Source: Tranzscheliella williamsii
Lineage: Eukaryota; Basidiomycota; Ustilaginomycetes; Ustilaginales; Ustilaginaceae
Reading direction: 5' to 3'
DNA length: 64,000 nt
NCBI GenBank assembly: GCA_023212725.1
Contig: JALBYF010000005.1
Span: forward strand, 124,001 to 188,000
Part shown: positions 19,624-30,012 of the stretch, in pieces
How the letters are laid out: the number at the start of each line of letters is the position of its first letter
Position numbering within the stretch: the stretch's first letter is position 1
Program-made: the position numbers and the translations under genes
The notes under the pieces: model-generated
Told to the model about the DNA's origin: nothing
Seen by the model: only the letters and a program-made list of their open reading frames with translations
Database searches by the model: none

Positions 19624-21741
19624 ATGGCGGAAGTAGCCCGGAGGTTGCCCTCGCCATCCGACGCCAAGTCGCGCTCCTACGCGCACTCACCACAAAAGAA
19701 CCGGCAACAGCGATCGGAGTCGCAGTCCAGCCCAAGCTCCGTCCCATCACATAAGCGCTCCGCCTCAGCGAGCTCCAGCACCGCGTATAAGCCTGCTTTT
19801 CGCGCACATGATGCGCCTCCACAGACGTCCGCCTCCCCTTCGCTTCCTGCGTCCCCATCGAAGGCAGAGAGAAATAAGCTGGCAAATCAGATCCTTGCCA
19901 ACGGCTCAGATCAACTCAATGCGACGCTCAAGCAGAAGGGCATGCTCCACGCTCTCCTCTCTGACCCTGTCCATTTCATCCAATCCACGGAACGCCAAGG
20001 CCAGGACTACACCACCTTGGGCATCACCCCGGTCAACGATCCCGACTTTGCTGCCACGCAGAAGCGCAAGCAGGAGCAGAAGCAGCATTCCTTGCTCCTC
20101 CACACCGACTCGCCCCAGATCAATGGTAGAGCCTCCTCTTTGCTCGAGCCTGTTTCGCCGACCAAGGCTGGCAAATCTAAGGCCTTCTCTCGCGATCTGT
20201 ACCCCTCAAAAATCTCGCTACGCTTCCCCGGCAAGGTGAGGTCGGCAGCCACGGGCCTGTCCAACTACGGCAACACTTGCTACATGAACAGCGTCATGCA
20301 GTCTCTGATCCATACCCCTCCGCTGGCGTTTGCGCTGCTGACCCAAGACCTGGATGCGTTGCATGGCGAGTGGGGCGGGAGGCCCAACGGCCAATTTGAC
20401 GCTGTGGTGGCCATGCAGAACTTTGCCAAAAGGTCTCTCCAGGGCAGCCGCCCGACGAATGCGCCCCAGGAATTCAATCGCAATCTCAAGGCCTTCGCCA
20501 AGCCGCTCCGACAGGGACGCCAGGAAGACGCCCACGAGTATCTGCGCTTCCTTCTGGAGGCTATGCAGCAGAGCTGCTTGGCGCGGGCGCCTAAATCGCT
20601 CAAGCCGGACGACGCGATCCGCAGCACCACGTTTGTCCAGAAGATCTTTGGCGGCAAGCTGAGGAGCCGCGTGACGTGCCACAACTGTGGCTACAACTCG
20701 GACACGTTTGATCCGTTCATGGACCTGAGTTTGGACGTGCGCAAGGGCATCAACACCCTGGCCGACGCCTTCCGCGCGTTTGTCGCCAAGGACAAGTTGT
20801 CCGGCTCGGAGAAGTACAAGTGCGACAAGTGCAAGCGCAAAGTCGACGCCACCAAACAGTTCACCATCGAGACCGCTCCGCCTGCGCTTACCGTCCACCT
20901 GAAACGGTTTACCGCGTTCGGAGGCAAGGTTTCGCGCCAGGTGGCCTTTGAGGAGACCCTCAACCTGGCGCCATATCTGTCTCTGAACAAGGGCGCCGCT
21001 CGCTACAAGCTGTATGCCGCCGTGCACCACTACGGCTCGGGGCCGAACAGCGGCCACTATGTGGCGAGTGTCAAGTCTCCGTCGGGGCGGTGGACGCGCA
21101 TGGACGACAGCCATGTCTCCGAGATGGGCAAGGCGGGGCCAGTGAACGACCAGAGCGCCTACATTCTCTTCTACCTGCGCGAGAAGGACGAGGCGCTGGA
21201 GCGGGCCATTTTGGCGCCGGTCGCTGCGGCCGCGCTGCCGCGCCCTGTCCGTGCGAGCGTGGCGGCAGGCGGCACGCTGACGCCGAAGAAGCGGAAGCAG
21301 GCGCCGGTATCGAGCTCGGAGAGTGAGTCGGGATCGGAGTCGGAGGCGGCCAGCGGGAGCGGGGAGAGCGAGGCGGGCGGTGCGGAGGAGGCGGGGGGGG
21401 CGCTGGACCGGCTGCTGTCGGCGCGGCCTACCTCGGCGGCGCGGTTCTACGGCGCCGGCGCCGCCGCGCGCGCCGTTTCGCCAGATGCCGCGGACGAGCT
21501 GGGCACGGCAGTCGACCGGGGCGACTACGAGTCGCTGGTCGGCGGCCGCGTGCCCCCCGCGCCCGCCGCCGCGCGCAGCAAGAAGGAGAAGCGGCGGCAG
21601 AAGAAGGCGGCCCTCGCCGTGCACGCTGCCAAGGCCGCGCGAGGCGTCCCCGCCTCCCCCTACGCCAGCGCCTACTCTGCACACCCCAAGCAGCCCGACA
21701 CCGCCGGCATCGCCCGCCGCATGAAGCCGCGCCCGCACTAA
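19624..21741 (+). CDS. Ubiquitin carboxyl-terminal hydrolase, USP36/Ubp10-like
   Basis: 705 residues. The USP catalytic domain spans about 210-522: Cys box GLSNYGNTCYMNSVMQSL with nucleophile Cys219, a zinc-ribbon with CHNC and CDKC pairs, and the His box NSGHYVASVK with His478, followed by WTRMDDSHV containing the acidic third residue near 495. The domain order and QEDAHEYLRFLLEAM box match USP36/USP42 and fungal Ubp10/Dot4, nuclear or nucleolar enzymes removing ubiquitin from histones and ribosome-biogenesis factors. The C-terminal tail has an acidic Ser/Glu stretch (SESESGSESE) and a Lys/Arg-rich nucleolar-type patch (RSKKEKRRQKKAALA), consistent with that location. The first ATG is at 19624. 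Confidence 0.92.
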   Translation: MAEVARRLPSPSDAKSRSYAHSPQKNRQQRSESQSSPSSVPSHKRSASASSSTAYKPAFRAHDAPPQTSASPSLPASPSKAERNKLANQILANGSDQLNATLKQKGMLHALLSDPVHFIQSTERQGQDYTTLGITPVNDPDFAATQKRKQEQKQHSLLLHTDSPQINGRASSLLEPVSPTKAGKSKAFSRDLYPSKISLRFPGKVRSAATGLSNYGNTCYMNSVMQSLIHTPPLAFALLTQDLDALHGEWGGRPNGQFDAVVAMQNFAKRSLQGSRPTNAPQEFNRNLKAFAKPLRQGRQEDAHEYLRFLLEAMQQSCLARAPKSLKPDDAIRSTTFVQKIFGGKLRSRVTCHNCGYNSDTFDPFMDLSLDVRKGINTLADAFRAFVAKDKLSGSEKYKCDKCKRKVDATKQFTIETAPPALTVHLKRFTAFGGKVSRQVAFEETLNLAPYLSLNKGAARYKLYAAVHHYGSGPNSGHYVASVKSPSGRWTRMDDSHVSEMGKAGPVNDQSAYILFYLREKDEALERAILAPVAAAALPRPVRASVAAGGTLTPKKRKQAPVSSSESESGSESEAASGSGESEAGGAEEAGGALDRLLSARPTSAARFYGAGAAARAVSPDAADELGTAVDRGDYESLVGGRVPPAPAAARSKKEKRRQKKAALAVHAAKAARGVPASPYASAYSAHPKQPDTAGIARRMKPRPH

Positions 21742-21954
21742 GCGCACCCTCCCTTTTTCCATCGTGAGGCTATCAACGTCGATTTCCATACCGGTACTGC
21801 GGCATGTTTGCTCTCTGTCTGTGGCGTGTGTGGGATGTGCGTGTGAGCGGAGCGGCGCGTGGGCGGCGCGGGTGTTGGTTCCGAATTAACACAACGTGAA
21901 AAGCGCGCGATGGGCGTGGAGGAGGGATGCACTGCACCACGACTACACGCAACC

Positions 21955-22523
21955 ATGGCGGAGGCAGCGACGACCAAGCGGACGCTGCAGATCAAGGCGG
22001 GTGTGGTGAAGCGGTGAGTGGGTTGTGTGTGGTGGCGGGGTGTGGGTGCCGATGCTGACGGGCGTGTGCAGGTTGACCAAGGAGGAGGCGTCCTATGTCG
22101 CCGAGGCGCGCGAGCAGGAGGCGCGCATCCAGGCCTTTGTCGACGCCGGCCGCGACGAGTACGACGTCCGCAAACAGGTGCGTCCCCCTTTCCCCCCCCC
22201 CCGCTGCTCGCGCTTCTACGCTGACCATCCCACGCTACCCCCCCGGCAGAAAGAAGTCCTCGAAGACAGCCTCAAGATGGTGCCGGACTGCCGCAAGCGT
22301 CTTGAGCTCGCCGCAGACGACCTGCTCGTCTTCCTGGTAAGCTTTACCCCGCCGCGCCACAGCCCGCCCGCCACGCTAACTAACCATCCCCACTCCATCC
22401 CCCTCCATTCCCCAGGACGGCCTGCAGAGCGACACCGCCATCCAGCAGTCCTCCGAGTATACCACCGCGCGCGCCGCCCTCCAGGCCGCGCAGGACAAAC
22501 TCAACTCTCCGCCTCCGGCATAA
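21955..22523 (+). CDS. RBL2: Tubulin-specific chaperone A (cofactor A)
   Basis: Four-exon model: 21955-22013, 22072-22177, 22250-22336, 22416-22523; introns of 58, 72 and 79 nt, with GTGAGT, GTGCGT and GTAAGC donors and CTGAC/CTAAC branch points. The 119-residue product reads MAEAATTKRTLQIKAGVVKR then LTKEEASYVAEAREQEARI, KKQ-type spacer, and VLEDSLKMVPDCRKRLELA, the three-helix bundle of cofactor A (human TBCA 108 residues). It captures beta-tubulin released during tubulin folding and buffers free beta-tubulin. Without splicing no frame covers the protein, so simple frame calling misses it. Only 213 bases separate it from the USP gene stop. Confidence 0.9.
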
Positions 22524-23608
22524 AACCCCCACCGCCGCAAGCACCCGCCCAGGAGCAGACCCGCTTTCCATGCAATGTGTTTCAACGCTCCATGCCAGCC
22601 AAGACGGCGACTTCCGCGGTCTTCTTTTTCACGATTTGCGAAATGCTGTGCGGGTGGAAATACGGCCGTGGATGCACGATTGGTGTATCGATCACGATTG
22701 GTGTATCGATCACGATTGGTGGTATAGTTCACAAATCGTGCGGTGCGGTGCACATGGAAGAATCAAACCACACTGCGCAGCGCGATGGCGAGCGGCTGGG
22801 AGAGGCAAACGGCAGCAATACAGATGGCATTGAAGATGCAGGCACAGAGATGCAGTGAAGCTGGCCGGAGTACAACGGTAGTGCAGCGAGGTATGGGTCG
22901 CAAACGCACAGCGCAAGCGGGAGTGCTCCGTGTCCACGCTTCAGCGAAAGGCGAGGGCCAGTAGCAGAGCCGGTGGAGCCTGGCGAGGCACGTGCCCGAG
23001 CACGGGTGGTGGTAACAGTGAGACGAAATGCGAAGTGCTGTTAGTACAACGAGGGAGAGCCAAACGTCCAGAGCAGAGGGAATGAGCTGATTCCGCGCAT
23101 GTGGTGCAGCGGTGCGCCGACCTGAACAGAACCATAGTGGAGCGCCCAAAAGAAACGGCGAGAGGCTGAGAGGGAACAGAGAGTTGACTGACGAGTACCG
23201 ACTCGAGAATCGAAGAAGAATACAAGGACATTACAGAAGTAGGTGACCAACAAGAGGAGAGGTGATGTGAGGGTGTTATCGATGCGTTGCTTGATTTGCT
23301 TGCGTGTGGTTGCTAAAGGTGGGTGGCATGTGGTGAAACTGCGAGAGGCCGTAGGGGAGCGCAGGGCGATACAAGGAAGAAAGATTCCGGCAGGGTTGTT
23401 GCTTGTGCTTGACGCTGTAAAGCTATGGCAAACTAAGGGTATGACGTCCAGGCGAGTCGAGCCACTGGCTGAAAATGTAAGGTTGGACGGAAAGGGAACA
23501 TCGAGAGCTGAAGAAGTCCGAGTCAAGTTGCGACACTGTAGATCGAATGCAGATAGGAGAGAAAGACCGAGCCGGGACAACCATCATCGGGTTGATGTCT
23601 AGTGACAT
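22524..23608. other. Convergent 3' intergenic region, cofactor A / RRM gene
   Basis: About 1.1 kb between two stop codons, unusually long for a convergent gap here. It holds the 18-bp tandem repeat at 22675-22720. No frame on either strand resembles a gene; much may be 3' untranslated sequence. Confidence 0.4.
22675..22720. repeat. 18-bp tandem repeat, 2.6 copies
   Basis: Unit starting CACGATTGGTGTATCGAT, perfect in 22675-22692 and 22693-22710, then ten bases of a third copy. Flanking bases carry CACGATTT (near 22630) and its inverse AAATCGTG (near 22733), so a larger stem could form. Confidence 0.85.
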
Positions 23609-26314
23609 TCAGCGTTCGGGCGAAGAAATGCCCTTGTTGAGGCCTGGCGTGGCGTCGTCGTCGTGGGAAGCTGAAGAAGGGTTAGCCAGATCCTCCTTGC
23701 CGCCTACCGAAGGCGAGTCGGACGGGCTGAACGGGCTAAACATGAACGCATTTGGGTCGCGATTGTAGCCTCGCCCAAACGGCTCAGGCCGAGCTGCGTA
23801 GGCACCGCCAGCTTGGTTCGCCTGCAGCCTCTGTGCGAGAGCCATTCGCGTACTCTCGTCAAAATCAAGGTTCGCGAAGGCATCCGCCAATTCCGCCTCC
23901 GAGATGGGGGAAGTGGGCCCATGCTGCTGTTCAAAGTGCGTCCGAGTCCGCACTTCCTGCATGTGGTTTCCTTGCATTGACGAGGCGAAGCCGTTAGACT
24001 GGGGATGCGCTCGTCCAGAGCGCTGGTCAAAGTCATATCCGTTTGCAGACGGGCCGGTGCCGCCAGGCGCGACACCGTTAGCGTGGGAATCAAAACCGGC
24101 GCTCTGTCCATTCTGCCTTCCATGCCTAGCCTGCTCTTGCAGCTGCTGGTGAAGGAAGGGAGGCAGTTGACCTGCGCTACCAGCACCCGGCATACCTTGG
24201 TGATTACTACCGCCCATGTTGGCAGCAGCCAGCTGTCGTGCTAATGTCGAGAGGGGGTCATTGGCGAGACTTGCTCCTCCTGCACCTCGTCCTGGCGCGG
24301 AGCCAGGAGGCGGCCCGGGCGGCGGCCCTGAGGGCGGCCCAAAGCCGGTATGACCCCTCTGCGCGTGCGCTTGAGCAGCACTCAACGCACTTCCCAAACC
24401 GGCAAGCTGTGCCAGTTGCGAGGGACTCAAAGTACTGAGGCCAGCCAGACCGGCAAGCTGTCCAAGCTGTGCATACTGGGCCATGGTCTGTGCGGCTGCT
24501 GCAGCAGCTTTGTCGCCTTGGCTTCGACCCCAGCTGAGTCGGATCTTGGAATTGAGGATAGGGAAGCCATTCATCCGCTGAATGGCGTTCTCGGCATCTT
24601 GCTTGCGCACATACTGCACGAAACCACAGCCCTTGCCAGGCGGAATCTTGACATAGGTGATTTCACCAAAATGCTCGAAGTAGCGACGCAATGTCGCTTC
24701 GGAGATCAGAGAAGAGAGACCTCCTACGAACACGGTGGTGTTGTTTGGATCCGCGGCGCTGTCAACAGCTGAGCCGTGCTGCATCGAAGGTCCAGGCGCC
24801 GATGATGGCGTGTGGGATCGCATGGCGGCAGGAGATGCGTCACGGGCGCCGTCGCGACCCTGTCCAGGATAACCTCCTGAGAGAGGCCCAAACGATCCAG
24901 GCCCAGACAGTCCGCTTCCACTAGGTCCGTCGAATGGCGAGGCAGGTGAGGTCGGTGACGAGAATGAGGTGGGTGCGGCTTGGTTCGGTGGCGGTCCAAA
25001 TTGCTGCTGCGGTTGGGGTGAGATGACGTTCGGCCTCGTGCTTGTCCCATTCGGCACAATTTGTCCATTCTGGCCACTGGGCACACTCGGTCCATTATGC
25101 CCGTTCGCTCCACTTGGCCCACTTGGCCCATTTAGCCCATTGGGTGCGCCGTATAAGAAAGAAGCACTGGCGCTCTGAGCCGGGTTATGTGGGCGAGGCA
25201 TTTGCAGGTGATGATCCGCAGACGAGCAAGCATGTAGAGGAGGTGGCATGCTGCGGTTCTTTGGCGTAGCGGTACTGACTCGCAAAGGCCTACCAGGTGA
25301 GAGGCCGTTAGCAGGGTGAACGACAACCCCCTGCATCTCAACCAAGGCGCGGTTGCAGTCGTTTTCCAGAGTGAAACGAACAAAGCCGTAGCCCTTGGAA
25401 GCGCCCGTGACGGCATCCGTCATGATCTTGGCCGACTTGGTGGAGAGGAAGGGAGCCGGTCCGATGCGAGAGCCGGGCTGGAAGATGCCTTGGGTTTGCT
25501 GGGCATGAACCAGTGCAGCCGCGAAGGGATGGTGAGGTGGCCAGGCAGGAGGCTGCAAGAACTGGGTCACGAGATCTTCCTCCCGCAAGTCAGGGCTCAG
25601 ATCGCCAACGAAGATGCTGAACTCGGACTCCCTGTTGGAACTGGATCCAGCTATAGATGAAGAACCGGACATGGCCGCCCTCGCTCCTCCTTCTTGATGC
25701 AAAAAGGCGCCGTCTGACATGGAGGATTGTGGCCGATCCACTGAGTTGAACGACACTGGCGAATCCGACGGATGAAAGTCTAAGGGCCCCATCGTAGCGC
25801 TACGGGCTGGCCACTGCTGCTGCTGCTGGTGGTGGTGCTGCTGCTGCTGAGAAGGGGGCGAAGGCTGATATTGCTGTTGTTGCTTGATGCCAGAGTCTGC
25901 AAAGTAGCGGGGAGATGTAAGATGGTTCCTCGGCGGCGGAGATGCGGCGGAATTCGGCACGGAAGGAGGTCGAATTTGTGCCGTGCCTACGTCGGTATCG
26001 TGCAAGAAGTTGGGACTGAACAGCGGCGGACGCGACAGTGGAGAGGCACTGCGGGTATTGAAGGACTGGCGGAGGCGGGAGGCCTGATCATAACCAGGGC
26101 GGCTAGAAAGAGCATTGTTGTTGTTGTTGTTACCGCCAGACCCATTGTGTTCGCGGAAGGCGAATGCCGGACTTGAACCGAAGCCAAAATCGTTGTAGCT
26201 GCGAGGCACCTGAAATACATTGTTCTGCTCCTTCAAGAACCTTTCCGACGCTTCTGACTGATACTGCGAGGACGAAAAAGGGGGAAGGCCCGACGAGGGA
26301 CCGTCTGTCGACAT
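23609..26314 (-). CDS. Two-RRM RNA-binding protein, Ngr1/Nam8/Csx1-like
   Basis: 901 residues. RRM1 at about 231-345 has RNP2 IFVGDL and RNP1 KGYGFVRF; RRM2 at about 523-600 has VFVGGL and GCGFVQYV, ending in the RLSWGRSQ tail typical of TIA-1/Nam8/Ngr1 third RRMs. RRM1 holds an insertion of about 35 residues between helix 1 and the STKSAKIM strand, as in Ngr1-type proteins. Flanks are low complexity: poly-Asn, Gln/His runs, and a collagen-like Asn-Gly-Pro-Ser repeat between the RRMs. Relatives regulate mRNA stability (Ngr1, Csx1) or splicing (Nam8). The frame begins at a GTG at 26368, but the first ATG at 26314 (MSTDGPSSG) is used. Confidence 0.85.
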   Translation of the reverse strand: MSTDGPSSGLPPFSSSQYQSEASERFLKEQNNVFQVPRSYNDFGFGSSPAFAFREHNGSGGNNNNNNALSSRPGYDQASRLRQSFNTRSASPLSRPPLFSPNFLHDTDVGTAQIRPPSVPNSAASPPPRNHLTSPRYFADSGIKQQQQYQPSPPSQQQQHHHQQQQQWPARSATMGPLDFHPSDSPVSFNSVDRPQSSMSDGAFLHQEGGARAAMSGSSSIAGSSSNRESEFSIFVGDLSPDLREEDLVTQFLQPPAWPPHHPFAAALVHAQQTQGIFQPGSRIGPAPFLSTKSAKIMTDAVTGASKGYGFVRFTLENDCNRALVEMQGVVVHPANGLSPGRPLRVSTATPKNRSMPPPLHACSSADHHLQMPRPHNPAQSASASFLYGAPNGLNGPSGPSGANGHNGPSVPSGQNGQIVPNGTSTRPNVISPQPQQQFGPPPNQAAPTSFSSPTSPASPFDGPSGSGLSGPGSFGPLSGGYPGQGRDGARDASPAAMRSHTPSSAPGPSMQHGSAVDSAADPNNTTVFVGGLSSLISEATLRRYFEHFGEITYVKIPPGKGCGFVQYVRKQDAENAIQRMNGFPILNSKIRLSWGRSQGDKAAAAAAQTMAQYAQLGQLAGLAGLSTLSPSQLAQLAGLGSALSAAQAHAQRGHTGFGPPSGPPPGPPPGSAPGRGAGGASLANDPLSTLARQLAAANMGGSNHQGMPGAGSAGQLPPFLHQQLQEQARHGRQNGQSAGFDSHANGVAPGGTGPSANGYDFDQRSGRAHPQSNGFASSMQGNHMQEVRTRTHFEQQHGPTSPISEAELADAFANLDFDESTRMALAQRLQANQAGGAYAARPEPFGRGYNRDPNAFMFSPFSPSDSPSVGGKEDLANPSSASHDDDATPGLNKGISSPER

Positions 26315-28059
26315 GGTGTATGGGAACTGATAAAGAGCAGGCGAGCCGCCTTTGCTTCGCTGCTGCACACCGGGAGGACAATGGAAGAAAGCTGGAGAGC
26401 AAGTCGCAAATCAGATGCCAGCCAGTCGATGGATGCAAGTAGATAAGGAGGTATTGCCTGCCAGTGTCGTGAACAGTTTATGAGGATGGATGGGTTTACC
26501 AATCAGGCGGGCGCTGACGGAGAAAGCGGTGTTTTAGGGCTGACAGCGAAGTCTGACTCAGTAGCACCGCAAGGGGGCGGAAAGGCAACGGCACTATGCT
26601 TTTGCTTGAATGTAACTGCGAGAGAAGACGAAGTTGGTATAGCTGATCCACTGGGCAGGGATGATGAGAAGCGTTGAAACCTGACAAAGCAAGGTAGAAA
26701 CAGGGAGAAGAATGCAGATGCTATGTTGGCGTATTCAGAAAGGCGAGCTGGCGTCAGGATTCCGCCGTATGACTACAGTGGCTACAGAGGACAGCGACTG
26801 AAGCTGAAGAGGGAAGGTTAGAGTTGCAGCCTGTGTTCGAAAGCGGCAGATGAAGTCGCTGAATGTCGAACGATGGAGCCAAAGAATCCAGCTAGATGTA
26901 TCTCCAAGCGACCAAGGTGTAATCGACGAAGGACAGGCGCCGGAGTACCCGACAATGCTGATGCCGATGGTGGTGGGGTTATGGTGGTGGTGCTGATGGT
27001 GACGAAGAGATGTTGATGACCATGGTAGGCTAGACTCTTCAGGGCTGAGCTGGGGTTTGCTTGATTAAGCACACACAGAAACCGAAAATCGGAAGGCAGG
27101 CAGAAAAAAATGAATAGAAGATGTCACGACAAGACAGTCACAAGTTTGTTAACCTGTCGTCCTCGGGACCTGCCTATCAAGAATCCCAAGTCGACGTGCG
27201 CTGTTACCAAGCAAGCAAGGCCGAAACATTCACATGCAGGCAATCACCCAGGCTGGCAACAAACAATTTACGTTCGTACTTGTCCACAACGAAAAAATTT
27301 TCTGTTCCGAATTGCTGCCGCTGCAGGACAGTATGTTAGAATCGCTGCCACATCATAAAATTGCCCTTCAAATCTTTGCAAGCTGAAATTGAAAGAAGGA
27401 TCTGGCGGACGTGCCTTCCCACGCGCCCCATCCTGCAAAGGAAGATTTCAGATGCAGCAAAGCCGTTCCATTATATTAGCAGCTGTGGTTAAAAGCGGGT
27501 TCTGTTTCCGCCCGTGACGTGTATACGAGGTTCGTGATGGATACAAGGTTCGCGGTGTGGACTGGATACGAAGCGACCTCTGGATGACTCTTTGTCCCTC
27601 TGTCTTTTCTCGCACCAGCGTTGTCTCTGTCTGGCCAGAGCTCACCTGCACGTGTAGAAGACACACAGGGATGGTGACTGTAGTACCACAGGCATTGGTC
27701 CCTGACAAAGTCTTGCTCAGAGTAGCTTAGCGACAAACAGCTCAGATCATATATCATAGTGTGAGTTACATGCAATTATGAATTGTGAATGGAAACAGGA
27801 AGAGGGCTAGTCAATTTAACAGCAAATTCCTTCCACGTTTTCTGGAGTTTGGCCGGCTAAGATCGACATGGTGAACTGCGCATGAGCAACCGCGCCAGGG
27901 TCCATTTCTCGGCACAAGCCCATCCGACTGAGCCCACCGCGCCTATCTCCAGCGCATTGCCTCATGGACTGACAACCGCACAAGTCACTATCATCTCGCT
28001 CACTACCGCCACCTGTCTGCACTCGCCTCCATTTGCCCCACCGCGTTCTGTCCGCGAGA
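26315..28059. promoter_or_regulatory. Divergent region, RRM gene / aminopeptidase P
   Basis: About 1.75 kb between start codons with only short scattered frames. It probably holds long leaders; RNA-binding regulators often have them. An imperfect repeat around GGTTCGTGATGG / GGTTCGCGGTG is seen near 27530-27560. No RNA gene was recognised. Confidence 0.4.
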
Positions 28060-30012
28060 ATGGGCTGCTTCGCTTTCTTCAGAAGGGGCGAGAGCCTAAG
28101 CGATACCGCTTCCATCCATAGCCAACGTACCCTTATCGGTCAGCAGGAGATCACAGAAAAACACAAGCTCCCTGCAGCTTCAAAGCCGGACCTGACAGGG
28201 CCACGACTCGCCACGCTTCGGCAGTTGATGCGGGAGGAGGGACTGGACTATTATTTCGTCCCTACCGATGATGCACACGCTACCGAATATACAGCTCCGT
28301 CAGAGCAGCGGCGTGTTTGGATATCTGGCTTCACGGGCTCGGCCGGCACAGCCATTATTTCGCAATCTTCGGCTCACCTTTTCGTTGATGGTCGATATCA
28401 TGTACAAGCGGCAGAGCAGCTGGACGACAACTGGAAGCTGCACAAGGTTGGCCAAAGTGGTGTCAAGAATTGGCCACAGTGGCTGCTCGACGAAGCGAGG
28501 CCAGCTACCAAAATCGGACTCGACCCTACACTCATCAGCTTTGCTCAGGGCAAGGCACTGATCTTGGCCCTGACCGAGAAGGCCGCCGAGGCGATTTTTC
28601 CTTCGCGAAATCTGATCGATGTGGCATGGGGATCTGACCGACCCCAGCCCGTTTCGGCACCCGTCTACGAGCACGAGCTCAAGTACGCAGGAAGGCCAGC
28701 CACGGAGAAGCTCGCCGACGTGCAGAAGGACCTGGACTCGAAGCCCAAAAGGTCGGCCTTCTTTGTCTCGGCACTAGATGAAGTGGCCTGGCTGCTCAAC
28801 CTTCGTGGCGCCTCCATCCCATGCCATCCGGTGTTTCCGGCTTACCTTTTTGTTATGACGGACGAGTCGATCCTTTTCATCAGAGAAGAATTGCTGGTAG
28901 CGGGTAGCGCCGCTGATCAGTACGTGAGGAAGACGCTGAAACTCAAGGTGCAGTCGTACGACTCTGTGTGGGAGTATCTGCGTCAGTGGGCAAGCGAAGC
29001 TTCGGATGGGCGAACACTCGTGTCAGGGGAAAAGCTCTCGTATGCGGTCGCCAATGCTGTGGCAGAAGAGAAGCTTACGCTTGTCGACCCCTCGCCGATA
29101 GCGCTGCGAAAGGCGATCAAGAACGAAACCGAGCTGGATGGTTTCCGAGCCAGTCATCTCCGGGACGGCGCTGCGTGGGTACGGTGGGCAGCTTGGCTGG
29201 AGGACGAGGTGAAAGTGAAGAGGGCCAAGGTGGACGAATGGAAAGCGGCAGTCGAGTTCCAAAAGATCCGCAAGACCCAACACTTGTACGCAGGCGAGAG
29301 CTACGACGCCATCTCGGCTTCGGGCCCCAACGCTGCGCTGCCGCATTACGAGACACCTGAGAAAGGAAGCCGGCTGATCGACCGGGAAACGCCGTACCTC
29401 AACGATTCTGGCGCTCAGTACCACGACGGAACCATCGACTGTACCCGCACCGTGCACTTTGGTCGTCCGACAGCCGAGCAAAAGCGCGCCTATACGCGTG
29501 TACTGCAGGGACACATTGCCGTCAGCCAGGCACGCTTCCCCGCAGGGACGACGGGGCCACAGCTGGACGCCTTCGCGCGACAACCGCTGTGGCAGGACGG
29601 ATACGATTTCCTGCATGGCACTGGCCACGGCATCGGCTCGTTTCTGGATGTCCACGAAGGACCACAGGGATTCTCATCCATGTCTGGCGGCTCGAAAACG
29701 CCGGTGGCGTTAGAGGAAAACATGGTGATCACCGACGAGCCTGGCTTTTACGAAGAGGGTAGCTTTGGTATCCGCACTGAATCGCTGATTGTCGTCAAGC
29801 GGGTCGAAACGCACCGCGGCTTTGGCGGTGGGGTCTGGTATGGATTCGAAAGGATCACGCAGGTGCCGATCGCCACCAATCTGGTGGATTACAAGCTGCT
29901 CAACTATTCCGAGGCACGATGGCTGAAAGAACACAATGCCGATGTCAGGAAGGCGCTCATGCCGCTCCTCCAAGATGATCGACGTGCCATGCGCTGGCTG
30001 CGTCGCCAATGA
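28060..30012 (+). CDS. Xaa-Pro aminopeptidase P (peptidase M24B)
   Basis: 650 residues, the typical size of the three-domain aminopeptidase P. The N-terminal creatinase-like domain is clear (DYYFVPTDDAHATEY, ISGFTGSAGTAIIS, LFVDGRYHVQA), then domain II, then the M24 metal-binding fold. All five ligands of the dinuclear (Mn) site can be located: Asp in DSGAQY, Asp in GTIDCTRT, His in GTGHGIG, Glu in DEPGFYEEG and Glu in GIRTES. It releases N-terminal residues ahead of proline. The upstream frame starts at a TTG, so the ATG at 28060 is chosen; this gives MGCFAFFRR, an N-terminus that could be lipid-modified at Gly2/Cys3, unusual for a normally cytosolic enzyme. Confidence 0.95.
   Translation: MGCFAFFRRGESLSDTASIHSQRTLIGQQEITEKHKLPAASKPDLTGPRLATLRQLMREEGLDYYFVPTDDAHATEYTAPSEQRRVWISGFTGSAGTAIISQSSAHLFVDGRYHVQAAEQLDDNWKLHKVGQSGVKNWPQWLLDEARPATKIGLDPTLISFAQGKALILALTEKAAEAIFPSRNLIDVAWGSDRPQPVSAPVYEHELKYAGRPATEKLADVQKDLDSKPKRSAFFVSALDEVAWLLNLRGASIPCHPVFPAYLFVMTDESILFIREELLVAGSAADQYVRKTLKLKVQSYDSVWEYLRQWASEASDGRTLVSGEKLSYAVANAVAEEKLTLVDPSPIALRKAIKNETELDGFRASHLRDGAAWVRWAAWLEDEVKVKRAKVDEWKAAVEFQKIRKTQHLYAGESYDAISASGPNAALPHYETPEKGSRLIDRETPYLNDSGAQYHDGTIDCTRTVHFGRPTAEQKRAYTRVLQGHIAVSQARFPAGTTGPQLDAFARQPLWQDGYDFLHGTGHGIGSFLDVHEGPQGFSSMSGGSKTPVALEENMVITDEPGFYEEGSFGIRTESLIVVKRVETHRGFGGGVWYGFERITQVPIATNLVDYKLLNYSEARWLKEHNADVRKALMPLLQDDRRAMRWLRRQ

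Noticed and set aside
20218..21789. 523-codon frame on the minus strand opposite the USP gene
   Set aside because: It is antisense to a clear ubiquitin hydrolase, is Arg/His/Leu/Val biased with no domain, and reflects the GC-rich third codon positions of the real gene.
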